A stretch of 64,000 nt of DNA from CALAED01 sp036378315 (GCA_036378315.1 DASUWU010000046.1:3171-67170); one strand, 5' to 3'; numbered from the stretch's first letter, positions 26,183-34,167 are shown. Program-made: numbers and translations. The notes: generated by a model from the letters alone, not told the origin.

Positions 26183-26719
26183 ATGATTGAGGTACTGGCT
26201 CTCGGCTTGTTTCTCAGCCTGGACAACTTCAGGTCGTCGATCGCGATCGGCACGATTCCCTTCAGATTCCGTCGCGCCATGCAGATCGCCGTCGTGTTCG
26301 GCGTCTGGGACGGCGTCGCGCCGCTGGCGGGAGGCGTGCTCGGGCACTACGTCGGCAAGATGATGGGCCCGATCGCCGAGTACGTCGGGCCCGCGTTGCT
26401 GGGCATCTACGGCCTGTATCTTCTGTTCGGGGCGTTCAGGAAGCCGGCGCCGGATGAGATCGATCAACCATGGGTCACGCTGTTCGGCATGCCTCTTACC
26501 CTGAGCGTGGACAACCTGCTCGCCGGCGCGGGACTGGGGTTGCTCGGTTTCTCTCCCTTCATCTCGGCTTTGATATTCGGAACCACGACCGCGGTGATGT
26601 CGCTCGTCGGGTTGTGCATCGGAAGGTTCGCCGCGCGTCTGATCCCCATGCGCCCCGACCTGGTGGGTGGAGTCTCGCTCGTCGCCGCGGCCATCGTCCT
26701 GCCAATCGTGTTCTCCTGA
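26183..26719 (+). CDS. MntP-like (DUF204) metal efflux protein
   Basis: A 178-aa integral membrane protein with six hydrophobic helices in two related halves. Each half starts with an acidic membrane motif: S-L-D-N-F near residue 13 and S-V-D-N-L near residue 107, the pair of aspartates characteristic of MntP manganese exporters. Glycines pack the helices (ALLGIYGLYLLFGAF, GAGLGLLGF). It follows pqqE after 59 bases of tandem repeat on the same strand and may be part of the PQQ transcript. MntP proteins export Mn(II); adjacency to a D-Y-D quinoprotein raises the possibility of handling another metal, which is only an inference. The start is an ATG at 26183, with a TTG one codon earlier. Confidence 0.8.
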   Translation: MIEVLALGLFLSLDNFRSSIAIGTIPFRFRRAMQIAVVFGVWDGVAPLAGGVLGHYVGKMMGPIAEYVGPALLGIYGLYLLFGAFRKPAPDEIDQPWVTLFGMPLTLSVDNLLAGAGLGLLGFSPFISALIFGTTTAVMSLVGLCIGRFAARLIPMRPDLVGGVSLVAAAIVLPIVFS

Positions 26720-26792
26720 GCCGTGGATAGTGGCGCCCGCGGCAGGGTGCTGGTGCGGCGGGCCGGTGCGGGACGTGCCGTCGGACGGCCGG

Positions 26793-27320
26793 TCATGCGT
26801 GGTGCCGGCACCCGCGTGGGTCGAGGCGGAGCCTGCCCCAGACCACCTTGCGGGACGTGTGGTCCTGGACGGCCGTGGACTCCGTGCCGTCCGTGGGGTA
26901 CCAGCCCCAGCCGTCGCAGAGGGTCTCGACGAGTAAGAGGCCGCGGCCGCCTTCGGCGTCGATGCCGGGAGTCTGCGGCACCGGCGGGTCGCCGCTCCGG
27001 TCCCCGACCTCGATCAGCAGGTGCGACCGTGCGTCCGAGGACAGGCGCAGCCGGACCTGCCCGAGCGCGGCCATGTCGAGGGAGCAGCGTGCCGCCGGGC
27101 AGCGGTCGTGCCGGCGCCGCTCGTCTTCGGCGAGCAGTACGGTGGCGTTCGCGGCATTCGTCACCAATTCGGACACGACGAGCTTCACCCGGTAGACGAA
27201 AGTCTCGTCCCGGCCGAGCCGCCAGTAGCGGAGCAGTTCTTCGGTGTGGCGCCGCGCCCGGTACGCGGCATTGGGCATCGCCGCCAGGGGAAGTTCATCG
27301 TGCAGGGTCCACGGTGTCAT
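26793..27320 (-). CDS. RsbW/SpoIIAB-like ATP-binding regulatory protein
   Basis: A 175-aa GHKL-type ATPase domain protein. The N-box reads VVSELVTNAANAT (around residues 47-59), the G1 box IEVGDRSGDPP and the G2 region GGRGLLLVETLCDGWGW are present. Such stand-alone HATPase proteins act as anti-sigma factors or serine kinases in actinomycete development. It is the last gene of a small minus-strand group and is 18 bases from the next upstream gene. The paired DUF397/XRE genes nearby form the recurring AbaA/WhiJ-like neighbourhood of streptomycetes. Its partner sigma or antagonist is not identified. Confidence 0.85.
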   Translation of the reverse strand: MTPWTLHDELPLAAMPNAAYRARRHTEELLRYWRLGRDETFVYRVKLVVSELVTNAANATVLLAEDERRRHDRCPAARCSLDMAALGQVRLRLSSDARSHLLIEVGDRSGDPPVPQTPGIDAEGGRGLLLVETLCDGWGWYPTDGTESTAVQDHTSRKVVWGRLRLDPRGCRHHA

Positions 27321-27338
27321 CTATGTCTTCATCCGGAA

Positions 27339-27692
27339 TCAGGCGCGGAAGGACAGGCGCTCGGCGATGAGCCGGGTCGCGGTCGGGAGGTCTGAAGTCC
27401 GGCAAATGCGCTCGTTTTCCCGCTCCCACTCGAACCACGACTCGGAATGCGGGACGTGGGTGGTCCGCGTGGTCACCCGGACCGCCTCCTCGGGGCCTTC
27501 CCCGGTTGGACGGAGCACGTAGAGGCGTGGCTGTTCGACGCCGTGCGCGCCGGGCCGCTCGTACCGCGTGGCCAGGCCGATGAGGTGGAGCGCCGATTGG
27601 AGTTCTCCCAAAAGGCGGGTCGCGACGTAAAGCGACAGGCGGTCCTCCGCGGGCAGCGCGTTGCCGAGATAAGTCAGATCAGGGGCGGGCAT
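27339..27692 (-). CDS. Small conserved protein of the XRE/DUF397-type cluster, unknown function
   Basis: A 117-aa soluble protein with no recognisable motif. The start ATG at 27692 is set by an AAGGAG ribosome-binding site just upstream and lies inside the 3' end of the preceding small gene, indicating translational coupling. Sequence is mixed alpha/beta with charged residues (WFEWERENERICR) and a C-terminal SFRA. Genes of this sort accompany HATPase and XRE-DUF5753 genes in actinomycetes. Function is not inferable. Confidence 0.65.
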   Translation of the reverse strand: MPAPDLTYLGNALPAEDRLSLYVATRLLGELQSALHLIGLATRYERPGAHGVEQPRLYVLRPTGEGPEEAVRVTTRTTHVPHSESWFEWERENERICRTSDLPTATRLIAERLSFRA

Positions 27693-27949
27693 GTCGACTC
27701 CTTGTCTCGCTCGCGTTCGAGTTGAACGGTCAGGTCGGCCACATCCCGCTCGATGAGGGTGGGGGACAGGCCGGAGGACGCCTCGACGCGGGTCAGGTGC
27801 CGGCGCCTGGTGGCGCAGATCAGGCTTCCCGCCCGGCTCGTCCAGAACGACCATTCAGGCCAGGCGCGCCGCAGTGGCTCCAAATCCGGTATGGCCGGTG
27901 TCTTGGTATGCATCGCTCCAGGAAGCCTCTCTCGGACTTTCGCCACCAT
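27674..27949 (-). CDS. Small protein overlapping the next gene, unknown function
   Basis: A 91-aa protein, with an AGGAG ribosome-binding site before the ATG at 27949; an internal ATG at 27913 is an alternative start. The centre has an aromatic/basic stretch (WPEWSFWTSRAGSLICATRRR) of about 21 residues, given here only in name as the Trp-rich segment near residues 30-50, and the end is acidic and helical. The last 19 bases overlap the following gene. It is divergent from the XRE regulator, with 146 bases between them. Similar small proteins are common next to XRE-DUF5753 genes. Confidence 0.55.
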   Translation of the reverse strand: MVAKVRERLPGAMHTKTPAIPDLEPLRRAWPEWSFWTSRAGSLICATRRRHLTRVEASSGLSPTLIERDVADLTVQLERERDKESTCPPLI

Positions 27950-28095
27950 GACTCCTCACTTGACGGCGGTCAACTTGCGGCTTGGATGAAACTGGCTTCT
28001 TGTCTACCCTGATCGGCGTACGCTCTGTATACGGAATCGGCCGCACTGGTAACAGTGAGTGACGGAAGATCATCCGTGAGGAGGCGGTGAGGCCC

Positions 28096-28908
28096 ATGGC
28101 GCCAGTGCCCCACGAACGCCGGACCTGGCTCCACTACTGGGCGGGGGAGTTAGTCGCCTGGCGGGAGTTCCGCGGGTTGACGCAGTGCCAGCTGGCGTCC
28201 GCCATCAATTACGCGGAATCGACGGTGGCCATGATCGAAACGGCCAAGCGCAAGCCCAAGCCGGACTTCGTGCAGCGCTGCGACGTCGCTCTCCAGACCG
28301 GCGGGGCGTTGGAGCGCCTCAAGGACGAACTCGTCGACCGCGAGCTCGTGCCCGACTGGCTCGACCGCTGGCGTCAGATCGAAGAGCAGGCCAGCGAGTT
28401 GAACTGGTTCGAGATATTCGTAATTCCTGGACTGCTCCAGACGCCGGAGTATGCTCGGGCCATCCTGGAAGCAGGACATACCAAACCCTTCGACCTTGAA
28501 GCGCAGGTGAAGGCTCGGCTCGAACGACAACTGATTCTTACCCGCGAAGACCCGCCGATGTTCGTGGCCGTGGTGGATGAGAACGCCATTCGGCGGATGA
28601 TCGGCGGCGAAAAGGTTATGTACGACCAGCTCACGCATTTGCTTGAGCTGGCAGAGCAGCCGCATATTCGGCTGCAGATCATCCCACATGATGTGGGCGC
28701 GTACGCCGGATTGACCGGTCCGTTCGTGGTCGCCACCCTTGACGGCGATGAGGTCGTCTACCAGGAAGCGGCCCTGCGCGGGCACATCATCGAGGGTCAT
28801 GAGGACGTCGCTGCCTTCAAACGCATGTGGGCGGCGTTGCGAGCCGATGCGCTTCCGCGGAAGGCATCGCTCGACCTGATTTCGGAAGTGACCAAAGAAT
28901 GTACATGA
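28096..28908 (+). CDS. XRE-family regulator with DUF5753 (WhiJ-like)
   Basis: A 270-aa protein: an N-terminal helix-turn-helix (LTQCQLASAINYAESTVAMIE in outline, residues 28-48) and a C-terminal DUF5753 ligand-binding-like domain (NWFEIFVIPGLLQTPEYAR, then RQLILTRED and LQIIPHDVGAYAG). This is the WhiJ-like family of Streptomyces, usually paired with a DUF397 gene. The DUF397 gene starts within its last codons. ATG 28096 fits the family better than the GTG at 28087. The gene is visibly less GC-rich in its middle than its neighbours, consistent with these clusters being mobile between actinomycetes. Confidence 0.9.
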   Translation: MAPVPHERRTWLHYWAGELVAWREFRGLTQCQLASAINYAESTVAMIETAKRKPKPDFVQRCDVALQTGGALERLKDELVDRELVPDWLDRWRQIEEQASELNWFEIFVIPGLLQTPEYARAILEAGHTKPFDLEAQVKARLERQLILTREDPPMFVAVVDENAIRRMIGGEKVMYDQLTHLLELAEQPHIRLQIIPHDVGAYAGLTGPFVVATLDGDEVVYQEAALRGHIIEGHEDVAAFKRMWAALRADALPRKASLDLISEVTKECT

Positions 28909-29084
28909 TGTGGCGTAAGGCCCAGCGCAGTAACGCCAATGGCGGTGCCTGCGTCGAGGTGGCTCGCGGGCAGGGCATGATTCTCGCCCGGGACAGCAAG
29001 AACCCGGACGGCCCGCGGCTCCAGTTCACTCCGACCGAGTGGCGCGGATTCCTCGCCCGAGTGAAGGAGGAGACGAGCCGGTAG
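28905..29084 (+). CDS. DUF397 small protein (BldB-like partner)
   Basis: A 59-aa protein that matches the DUF397 pattern: W-R-K-A-Q-R-S-N near the start, G-G-A-C-V-E-V-A in the centre, and a V/I-RDSK-P-DG segment followed by a phenylalanine-containing end (WRGFLARVK). Its ATG at 28905 overlaps the TGA of the XRE gene as ATGA. Two in-frame ATGs at 28899 and 28908 leave the exact start open. DUF397 proteins pair with WhiJ-like regulators and may modulate their DNA binding. A strong hairpin terminator follows the stop. Confidence 0.88.
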   Translation: MMWRKAQRSNANGGACVEVARGQGMILARDSKNPDGPRLQFTPTEWRGFLARVKEETSR

Positions 29085-29095
29085 CCCGTCTCATC

Positions 29096-29132
29096 ACACA
29101 AAAAGCCTCCTCGACCAGGGGGCTTTTTGTGT
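29096..29132 (+). terminator. Rho-independent terminator after the DUF397 gene
   Basis: Perfect 12-bp arms ACACAAAAAGCC (29096-29107) and GGCTTTTTGTGT (29121-29132), extended by three more inner pairs, with the T-rich right arm acting as the run. This is the most classical intrinsic terminator in the window. Confidence 0.9.
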
Positions 29133-29216
29133 TTACCAATCCTGGCGCCCGGCGGAAAGGCCCGCCCTACCCCACGAACGGGTCAATCGAGCCACGGCCC
29201 GCCGCGCGTCACGAGG

Positions 29217-29912
29217 TCAGCCGGCGCGGGCGGCGGCCAGCGATGCGGGGTCGAGGCCCGCCGCGCGCAGCACGGTGACGGCCACGCCGCGGCCGACGCC
29301 GGCGAGCCCGACTAGGAGATGGTCGCAGCCGATGGCCGGAGAACCGTCCTGGGCGGCGAGTTCGGCGGCGGTCGCGATGGCCTTGCGGCTGTAGGGCGTC
29401 CAGGCGATCCTTTCCGCGGCCTGGGACGCTCCCGTGCTCAGCCGCGACTCGAGTCTTCGGCGCAGATCGTCGCGCGGCACGCCGAGGCCGTCGAGCAGCC
29501 GGGTGGCGCTGTTGTCCTCGGCGATGAGGCCCCACAGAAGGTGCTCGGTGCCGACGTAGTTGTTGCGGTGCTGGACCGCGACCCGCTTCATGCTGGTCAT
29601 GGCCCGGCGCAGTTCGTCGGCGAGCTGTTCGGGGTCGTACTGCTTGTGCGGCGCGAGGAAGCGTTGCTGCGCCGCCTGCCGCGTCACGCCGAGCGCATGC
29701 CCGATGTCGGTCCACGAATACCCGTGCAGGCGGCAGTGCTCGACGTAGTCCTCCACCAGGTCATCGGCCAACGCCTGCAGCCGCCCCGACAGCTCGGCCG
29801 CCGTGGTCAGCAACGCGAGCCAGTCGGGCTGCGCTCCGCCGTCCTGCCGCACGGCGGTGGCGCACGTGCGGTCCACCTCGGCGATGAGCTGGTCCAGGTC
29901 CGGAAGTGTCAT
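29217..29912 (-). CDS. Clp-N-domain protein with helix-turn-helix (ClpA/C N-terminal repeat family)
   Basis: A 231-aa protein without an AAA+ ATPase domain. Residues about 60-80 (GYSWTDIGHALGVTRQAAQQRF, in two pieces) look like a helix-turn-helix. The second half carries the two Clp N-terminal repeats, with NNYVGTEHLLWGLIAEDN near residue 118 and CDHLLVGLAGV near residue 205. Proteins of this shape are common regulators in actinobacteria, but their targets are unknown. The start at 29912 was chosen because the annotated domains begin soon after (MTLPDLDQL). A perfect 9-bp-arm palindrome sits 14 bases upstream of the start, suggesting autoregulation. Confidence 0.82.
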   Translation of the reverse strand: MTLPDLDQLIAEVDRTCATAVRQDGGAQPDWLALLTTAAELSGRLQALADDLVEDYVEHCRLHGYSWTDIGHALGVTRQAAQQRFLAPHKQYDPEQLADELRRAMTSMKRVAVQHRNNYVGTEHLLWGLIAEDNSATRLLDGLGVPRDDLRRRLESRLSTGASQAAERIAWTPYSRKAIATAAELAAQDGSPAIGCDHLLVGLAGVGRGVAVTVLRAAGLDPASLAAARAG

Positions 29913-29925
29913 AACGCAAGTTTCG

Positions 29926-29948
29926 GTTGACAATCTCAAATTGTCAAC
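29926..29948. promoter_or_regulatory. Perfect palindrome upstream of the Clp-N/HTH gene (operator candidate)
   Basis: GTTGACAAT (29926-29934) and ATTGTCAAC (29940-29948) are perfect 9-bp arms around a 5-base centre. Both arms contain a TTGACA/TGTCAA hexamer, so the element could also be the -35 region, letting a bound protein block the promoter. It lies between the methyltransferase stop (29959) and the Clp-N gene start (29912). Confidence 0.75.
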
Positions 29949-29958
29949 TGGACGTTGC

Positions 29959-30795
29959 TCAGGGCCGGCGGCCGACTCCGGCCCAGAGCCAGAAGCGTCG
30001 CTCCATGGAGACCGGTCCGTCCGGCCGCCACTGGTGCACCGGCACGATGCCCGGATCGAGCACCTCCAGCTTCTCGAACAGCCGCTCGATCTGCTCGAAG
30101 GTGCGCGGCAGGGAGACGACGCTGACCGGAGAGCGCTTGACGATGTTGATCGAACCTTCCATCGTCCGCGGGTCGTCGTCGCCGGTGAGATGCGACAGGA
30201 TCACCTGGCTTCCCGGGGCGATGGCGTCGCGGATCCTGGACATGATGTCGTAGGGGTCCTCTTCCTCGGCGACGTAGTGCAGGACGCCCAGGAGCAGGAC
30301 GGCGACCGGCTGGTCGAAGTCGATCAGCTCGCGCACCTCCGGATGATCGAAGATCATCTCGGGGTGCCGGACGTCGCCCTGGACGGCGATCGTTCCTCCG
30401 CTGTCGGCGAGGATGGCCCGGCCGTGCACGACCGCGATCGGGTCGATGTCGACGTAGGCCACGCGCGGATCGGGCACGTACCGCTGCGCCATCTCGTGGG
30501 TGTTCTCCACGGTGGGCAGGCCGGACCCGATGTCGATGAACTGCCGGATACCGGCGTCGGCCGCGTTGCGCACGGCGCGCTTCAAGAACGCGCGGTTGGC
30601 CCGGATGCTCTCCAGCGACCCCGGCTGCGCGGCGACGATCTTGTCGCCCAGCTCGCGATCGACGGCGAAGTTGTCCTTGCCGCCCAGCCAGTAGTCGTAC
30701 AGCCGAGCCGGATGGGCGACGGTGGTGTTGAGCTCGCTTGGCAGCCGGTATTCGCGGGGCACGAAGGGCCTTTCGGAGGGCGGGCCAGAGGGCAT
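29959..30795 (-). CDS. SAM-dependent methyltransferase, DUF574 family
   Basis: A 278-aa methyltransferase of the actinobacterial DUF574/Methyltransf_19 family. The diagnostic N-terminal motif HPARLYDYWLGGKDNFAVDR (20 residues) lies near residue 27, the SAM-binding loop FIDIGSGLPT near residue 85, and the D-x-D segment VAYVDIDPIAV near 113; the end WLWAGVGRRP is typical. Substrates of this family are largely unknown. The start could be the ATG at 30795 or at 30810, neither having a strong ribosome-binding site. A broken paralogue of this family is found at 55309-55565, which makes this copy a useful reference. Confidence 0.88.
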   Translation of the reverse strand: MPSGPPSERPFVPREYRLPSELNTTVAHPARLYDYWLGGKDNFAVDRELGDKIVAAQPGSLESIRANRAFLKRAVRNAADAGIRQFIDIGSGLPTVENTHEMAQRYVPDPRVAYVDIDPIAVVHGRAILADSGGTIAVQGDVRHPEMIFDHPEVRELIDFDQPVAVLLLGVLHYVAEEEDPYDIMSRIRDAIAPGSQVILSHLTGDDDPRTMEGSINIVKRSPVSVVSLPRTFEQIERLFEKLEVLDPGIVPVHQWRPDGPVSMERRFWLWAGVGRRP

Positions 30796-30867
30796 CTCTT
30801 TACCTATCATGCCTCGCGCCGGCACTGCCGGACGGGGCGCGCGGCCGCCTCCGGCCGGAGCGCGGCG

Positions 30868-31755
30868 TCAACCGGCGGCGACGATGTCGGCATAGCGGGC
30901 CTTCAGCGTCGAGACGACGGTGTCGGGGTCGGCGGCCCAGACGTCCGCGTTGAAGATCTCCACCTCGATGTCGCCGTCGTAGCCGGCGCCGGCCACCGCC
31001 CGGTGCAGTCCCCGGAACTCGATCACGCCGTCGCCCATCATGCCGCGGCCAAGAAGCACGTCCGCCGGCAGCGGCACGAGGAAGTCGCACAGCTGGAAGC
31101 TCGCGATCCGGCCGCCGGCGCGGGCGATCTGCGCGTACACCTCCGGGTCCCACCACACGTGGAACGTGTCGACGCAGACCCCGACCCGTTCGGCGGGGTA
31201 CGGTGCGGCGAGGTCGAGCGCCTGCCGCAGGGTCGACAGGACGGCGCGGTCGGCGCAGTACATGGGATGCAGCGGCTCGAGCGCCAGCCGTACGCCGTGG
31301 TCGGCCGCCGCCGGCACCAGGGCGTCGAGCGCCTCGGCGACGCGGCGCCTGGCGTCCAGCAGGTCGCGGCTGATGCCGGCGCCGAGCGGCCGGCCGGGCA
31401 CCACGCCGGGCAGCCCGCCGACGACGAGCACCAGGCAGGCGGCGCGCAGCTCGGCCGCCTCGTCGATGGCCCGCAGATTGTCCTTGAGCCACGTCTCGCC
31501 GGTGAGGAACCCGCCCCGGCACAGCGATGACACGCGCAGCCCGGCGCCGGCCACCCGCCTGGCGGTCGCGGCGAGGCCGTACGCGGCCACCTCCTCCCGC
31601 CACAACCCGATGGCCTCGATGCCGTGCCGCAGGCAGCCGTCCACCGCCTCGGGCACCGACCACCGCTTGGTCGTCCGCTGGTTCAGCGACAGCCGGCGGT
31701 TGGGCGACAGCCGGTGGTCGGGCGGCGGCCGGTCGCGGTCGAAGACCCCGGTCAC
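30868..31755 (-). CDS. Sugar phosphate isomerase/epimerase (TIM barrel)
   Basis: A 295-aa xylose-isomerase-like TIM barrel. Recognisable pieces are the GIEAIGLWREE strand near residue 45, RLALEPLHPMY near 155 (metal-ligand Glu), VGVCVDTFHVWWD near 192 (Asp/His ligands), SFQLCDFLVP and DGDIEVEIFN near 260 (Glu ligand). The GTG start overlaps the stop of the preceding DUF993-type gene. It is the last of three coupled genes with a Gfo/Idh/MocA oxidoreductase, a combination used for breakdown of modified sugars such as inositols, 3-keto-sugars or anhydrosugars. The exact substrate cannot be told. Confidence 0.88.
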   Translation of the reverse strand: MTGVFDRDRPPPDHRLSPNRRLSLNQRTTKRWSVPEAVDGCLRHGIEAIGLWREEVAAYGLAATARRVAGAGLRVSSLCRGGFLTGETWLKDNLRAIDEAAELRAACLVLVVGGLPGVVPGRPLGAGISRDLLDARRRVAEALDALVPAAADHGVRLALEPLHPMYCADRAVLSTLRQALDLAAPYPAERVGVCVDTFHVWWDPEVYAQIARAGGRIASFQLCDFLVPLPADVLLGRGMMGDGVIEFRGLHRAVAGAGYDGDIEVEIFNADVWAADPDTVVSTLKARYADIVAAG

Positions 31756-32978
31756 GCGCCCACCCCGTACACCGCGAGCAGGGAGCGCATCCGGCCTGCG
31801 GCCAGCTCCGGATCGGGCAGCAGCCCGGCGGCATCGGCCAGCCGGAACACCTCGGCCAGGTGGGGCAGCGATCGGGCCGCCTGCGCGCCGTTCACCATCA
31901 CGAACGCGTCCTGGTGGCCGGCCAGCCAGGCGAGGAAGGTGAGGCCGGTCTTGTAGTGGTACGTCGGCGCCTCGAAGATCTTCCGCGCCAGCGGCACCGT
32001 CGGGCCGAAGATCGTGTCGTACGCGGCCGTGTCTCCCGCGTCCAGGGCCGCCAGCGCGGCGGCCGCGGCCGGCGCGATGGCGTCGAAGATGCCGAGCAGC
32101 GCGTGGCTGCCCGAGGCGATCAGGCTCGGGTAGTTGAAGTCGTCACCCGTGTACAGCCGTACGCCGGGCGGCAGCGCGGCACGCAGCCGTACCTCGTGGT
32201 CGGCGTCCAGCAGCGACACCTTGACGCCGTCGACCTTGGCCGCGTGGTCGCGGATCAGCGCGAGCAGCGACTCCGTGGCGGCCGCGACATCGGAGGACCC
32301 CCAGTAGCCGGCGAGGTGCGGGTCGAACATCTCGCCCAGCCAGTGCAGGATCACCGGCTGGTCCGCCTGGCGCAGCAGCTCCCCGTACACCGCGTGGTAG
32401 TCGTCGGGTCCGCGGGCGGCGGCGGCCAGCTGCCGGCTGGCCATCAAGATCACGGAAGCGCCGGCGGCCCTGACCACCTCGACCTGTTCCTCGTAGGCCG
32501 CGACGATCCCGGCGAGGGCGGCCCGGCCGCCGGGTGGGCCGGCGGGTGGGGCGGCGCCGGCCGCGGGGAGGTGGTCGGTCCCGGCCCCGCAGGCGAGCAG
32601 CTCGGCCGGGTCGCCGTACGCCTTGGCCTCGGCGGCGCTGCGCTGGACGAGTTCCCGGGTGGCGGCCCAGTCGAGGCCCATGTTGCGCTGTGCGGTGTCC
32701 ATGGCGTCGGCGACGCGCAGGCCGTAGGACCACAGGTGGCGGCGGAAGCGCAGCGTCGCGTCCCAGTCGACCGCGGCGGGGGAGCCGGGCGTGTTGTCAC
32801 CGAGCGGGTCGGCCACGACGTGCGCCGCCGCGTAGGCGATCCGGCTCGCCGCCGGCGCCGGCGCCGGCGTTCCGGGACGCGCCGTCTCCGTACCGGCCGT
32901 CCAGGCGGACGGGCCGCTGAGCTCGTACGGTTCGAGCCGGCCGCCGGCCGCCGGGAGCGAGATCTTGGCGGTCGTCAC
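31752..32978 (-). CDS. DUF993 protein, dihydrodipicolinate-synthase-like aldolase fold
   Basis: A 408-aa protein of the DUF993 family, which resembles class I aldolases of the DapA superfamily. Segments such as ASVILMASRQLA, PVILHWLGEMFDPHLAGYWG (20 residues), VDGVKVSLLDADHE and GDDFNYPSLIASG follow the barrel strands; the lysine in VDGVKVSLL (about residue 245) is the likely Schiff-base residue. A Pro/Ala-rich insertion is near residue 30. Start is a GTG that overlaps the TGA of the oxidoreductase gene, and the end overlaps the isomerase start. It probably cleaves or dehydrates the product of the oxidoreductase. Function is inferred from context. Confidence 0.82.
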   Translation of the reverse strand: MTTAKISLPAAGGRLEPYELSGPSAWTAGTETARPGTPAPAPAASRIAYAAAHVVADPLGDNTPGSPAAVDWDATLRFRRHLWSYGLRVADAMDTAQRNMGLDWAATRELVQRSAAEAKAYGDPAELLACGAGTDHLPAAGAAPPAGPPGGRAALAGIVAAYEEQVEVVRAAGASVILMASRQLAAAARGPDDYHAVYGELLRQADQPVILHWLGEMFDPHLAGYWGSSDVAAATESLLALIRDHAAKVDGVKVSLLDADHEVRLRAALPPGVRLYTGDDFNYPSLIASGSHALLGIFDAIAPAAAAALAALDAGDTAAYDTIFGPTVPLARKIFEAPTYHYKTGLTFLAWLAGHQDAFVMVNGAQAARSLPHLAEVFRLADAAGLLPDPELAAGRMRSLLAVYGVGA

Positions 32979-34120
32979 AGCTCGGGCACCTCCAGGCGAC
33001 GGCCCTCTGTGGAGGAGCGCAGGCCGAGCTCGGCGAGTTGCACACCGCGCGCTCCGGAGGCGAAGTCGTACGGGAACGGCGCGTCCTCGACGACATGCCG
33101 GACGAACCGCTCCCACTGGACCTTGAATCCGTTGTCGAAATGCCCGTTGTCCGGCACCTCCTGCCACTGGTCGCGAAACCGCTCTGTCGTCGGCAGGTCG
33201 GGGTTCCAGACCGGCTTCGGCGTCGCCCCCCGGTGCTGCATCCTGCAGGTGCGCAGCCCGGCGACGGCGCTGCCGTCGGTGCCGTCGACCTGGAACTCCA
33301 CCAGCTCGTCGCGGTTGACCCGTACGCACCAGGAGGTGTTGACCTGCGCGATGGCTCCGCCCGCCAGCTCGAAGATCGCGTACGCCGCGTCGTCGGCGGT
33401 GGCGTCGTAGCCGCGTCCGCTCTCGTCGTAGCGCCGCGGCACGTGCGTGACGGCACGCGCGGTGACCGCCTCGACCCGGCCGAAGAGGTTCTCCATCAGG
33501 TACGCCCAGTGCGGGAACATGTCGAGCACGATGCCGCCGCCGTCCTCGGCACGGTAGTTCCATGACGGGCGCTGCGCCGGCTGCCAGTCGCCCTCGAAGA
33601 CCCAGTAGCCGAACTCGCCGCGCACCGACAGGATCCGCCCGAAGAACCCGCCGTCGATCAGCCGCTTGAGCTTGAGGATGCCGGGCAGGAAGAGCTTGTC
33701 CTGGACGACGCCGTTCTTCACGCCCGCCGCCTGCGCGCTCTTGGCGAGGATGACGGCGTCATCGAGCGTCTCCGCCGTGGGCTTTTCCACGTAGACGTGC
33801 TTGCCGGCCTCGATGGCCTCGCTGACCGCGGGGACCCTCGCCCGTGTCACCTGAGCGTCGAAGTAGATCTCGCTGGCGCCGTCGCCGAGCGCATGGGACA
33901 ACTCCGTGGTCCAGTCGGCGACGCCGTGGCGCGCGGCGACCTCGCGCAGCTTGGCGCCGCTGCGGCCGACGAGCACGGGGCGCAGCCGAACGCGGCGGCC
34001 GGTGGACAGCTCGACGCCGCCCTCCTTGTTGATCGCCAGCACCGACCGTACGAGGTGCTGGTGATGCCCCATCCGGCCCGTCACGCCGTTCATCACCACG
34101 CCGAGCGTGTCAATGGTCAT
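32975..34120 (-). CDS. Gfo/Idh/MocA-family NAD-dependent oxidoreductase
   Basis: A 381-aa sugar dehydrogenase-like enzyme, first gene of the three-gene operon. The Rossmann motif reads GVVMNGVTGRMGHHQH (residues about 6-21), and the conserved E-K-P of the family is in VYVEKPTAETLDD near residue 115. The C-terminal barrel-like sheet contains GGGIVLDMFPHWAYLMENL with a catalytic His candidate. The ATG at 34120 has GAGGAG upstream; an in-frame ATG 96 bases earlier lies beyond the operator and is rejected. A perfect LacI-type palindrome 48 bases upstream suggests sugar-induced expression. Confidence 0.9.
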   Translation of the reverse strand: MTIDTLGVVMNGVTGRMGHHQHLVRSVLAINKEGGVELSTGRRVRLRPVLVGRSGAKLREVAARHGVADWTTELSHALGDGASEIYFDAQVTRARVPAVSEAIEAGKHVYVEKPTAETLDDAVILAKSAQAAGVKNGVVQDKLFLPGILKLKRLIDGGFFGRILSVRGEFGYWVFEGDWQPAQRPSWNYRAEDGGGIVLDMFPHWAYLMENLFGRVEAVTARAVTHVPRRYDESGRGYDATADDAAYAIFELAGGAIAQVNTSWCVRVNRDELVEFQVDGTDGSAVAGLRTCRMQHRGATPKPVWNPDLPTTERFRDQWQEVPDNGHFDNGFKVQWERFVRHVVEDAPFPYDFASGARGVQLAELGLRSSTEGRRLEVPEL

Positions 34121-34167
34121 CGGGTGTGTCTCCTCAGGCTCGGGTGCACTGCCAGGACGGGGAGGAC

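Noticed and set aside
28000..28033. Promoter TTGTCT with TGTATACG before the XRE gene
   Set aside because: Spacing between the hexamers is 19-22 bases, too long for a confident sigma-70 promoter.
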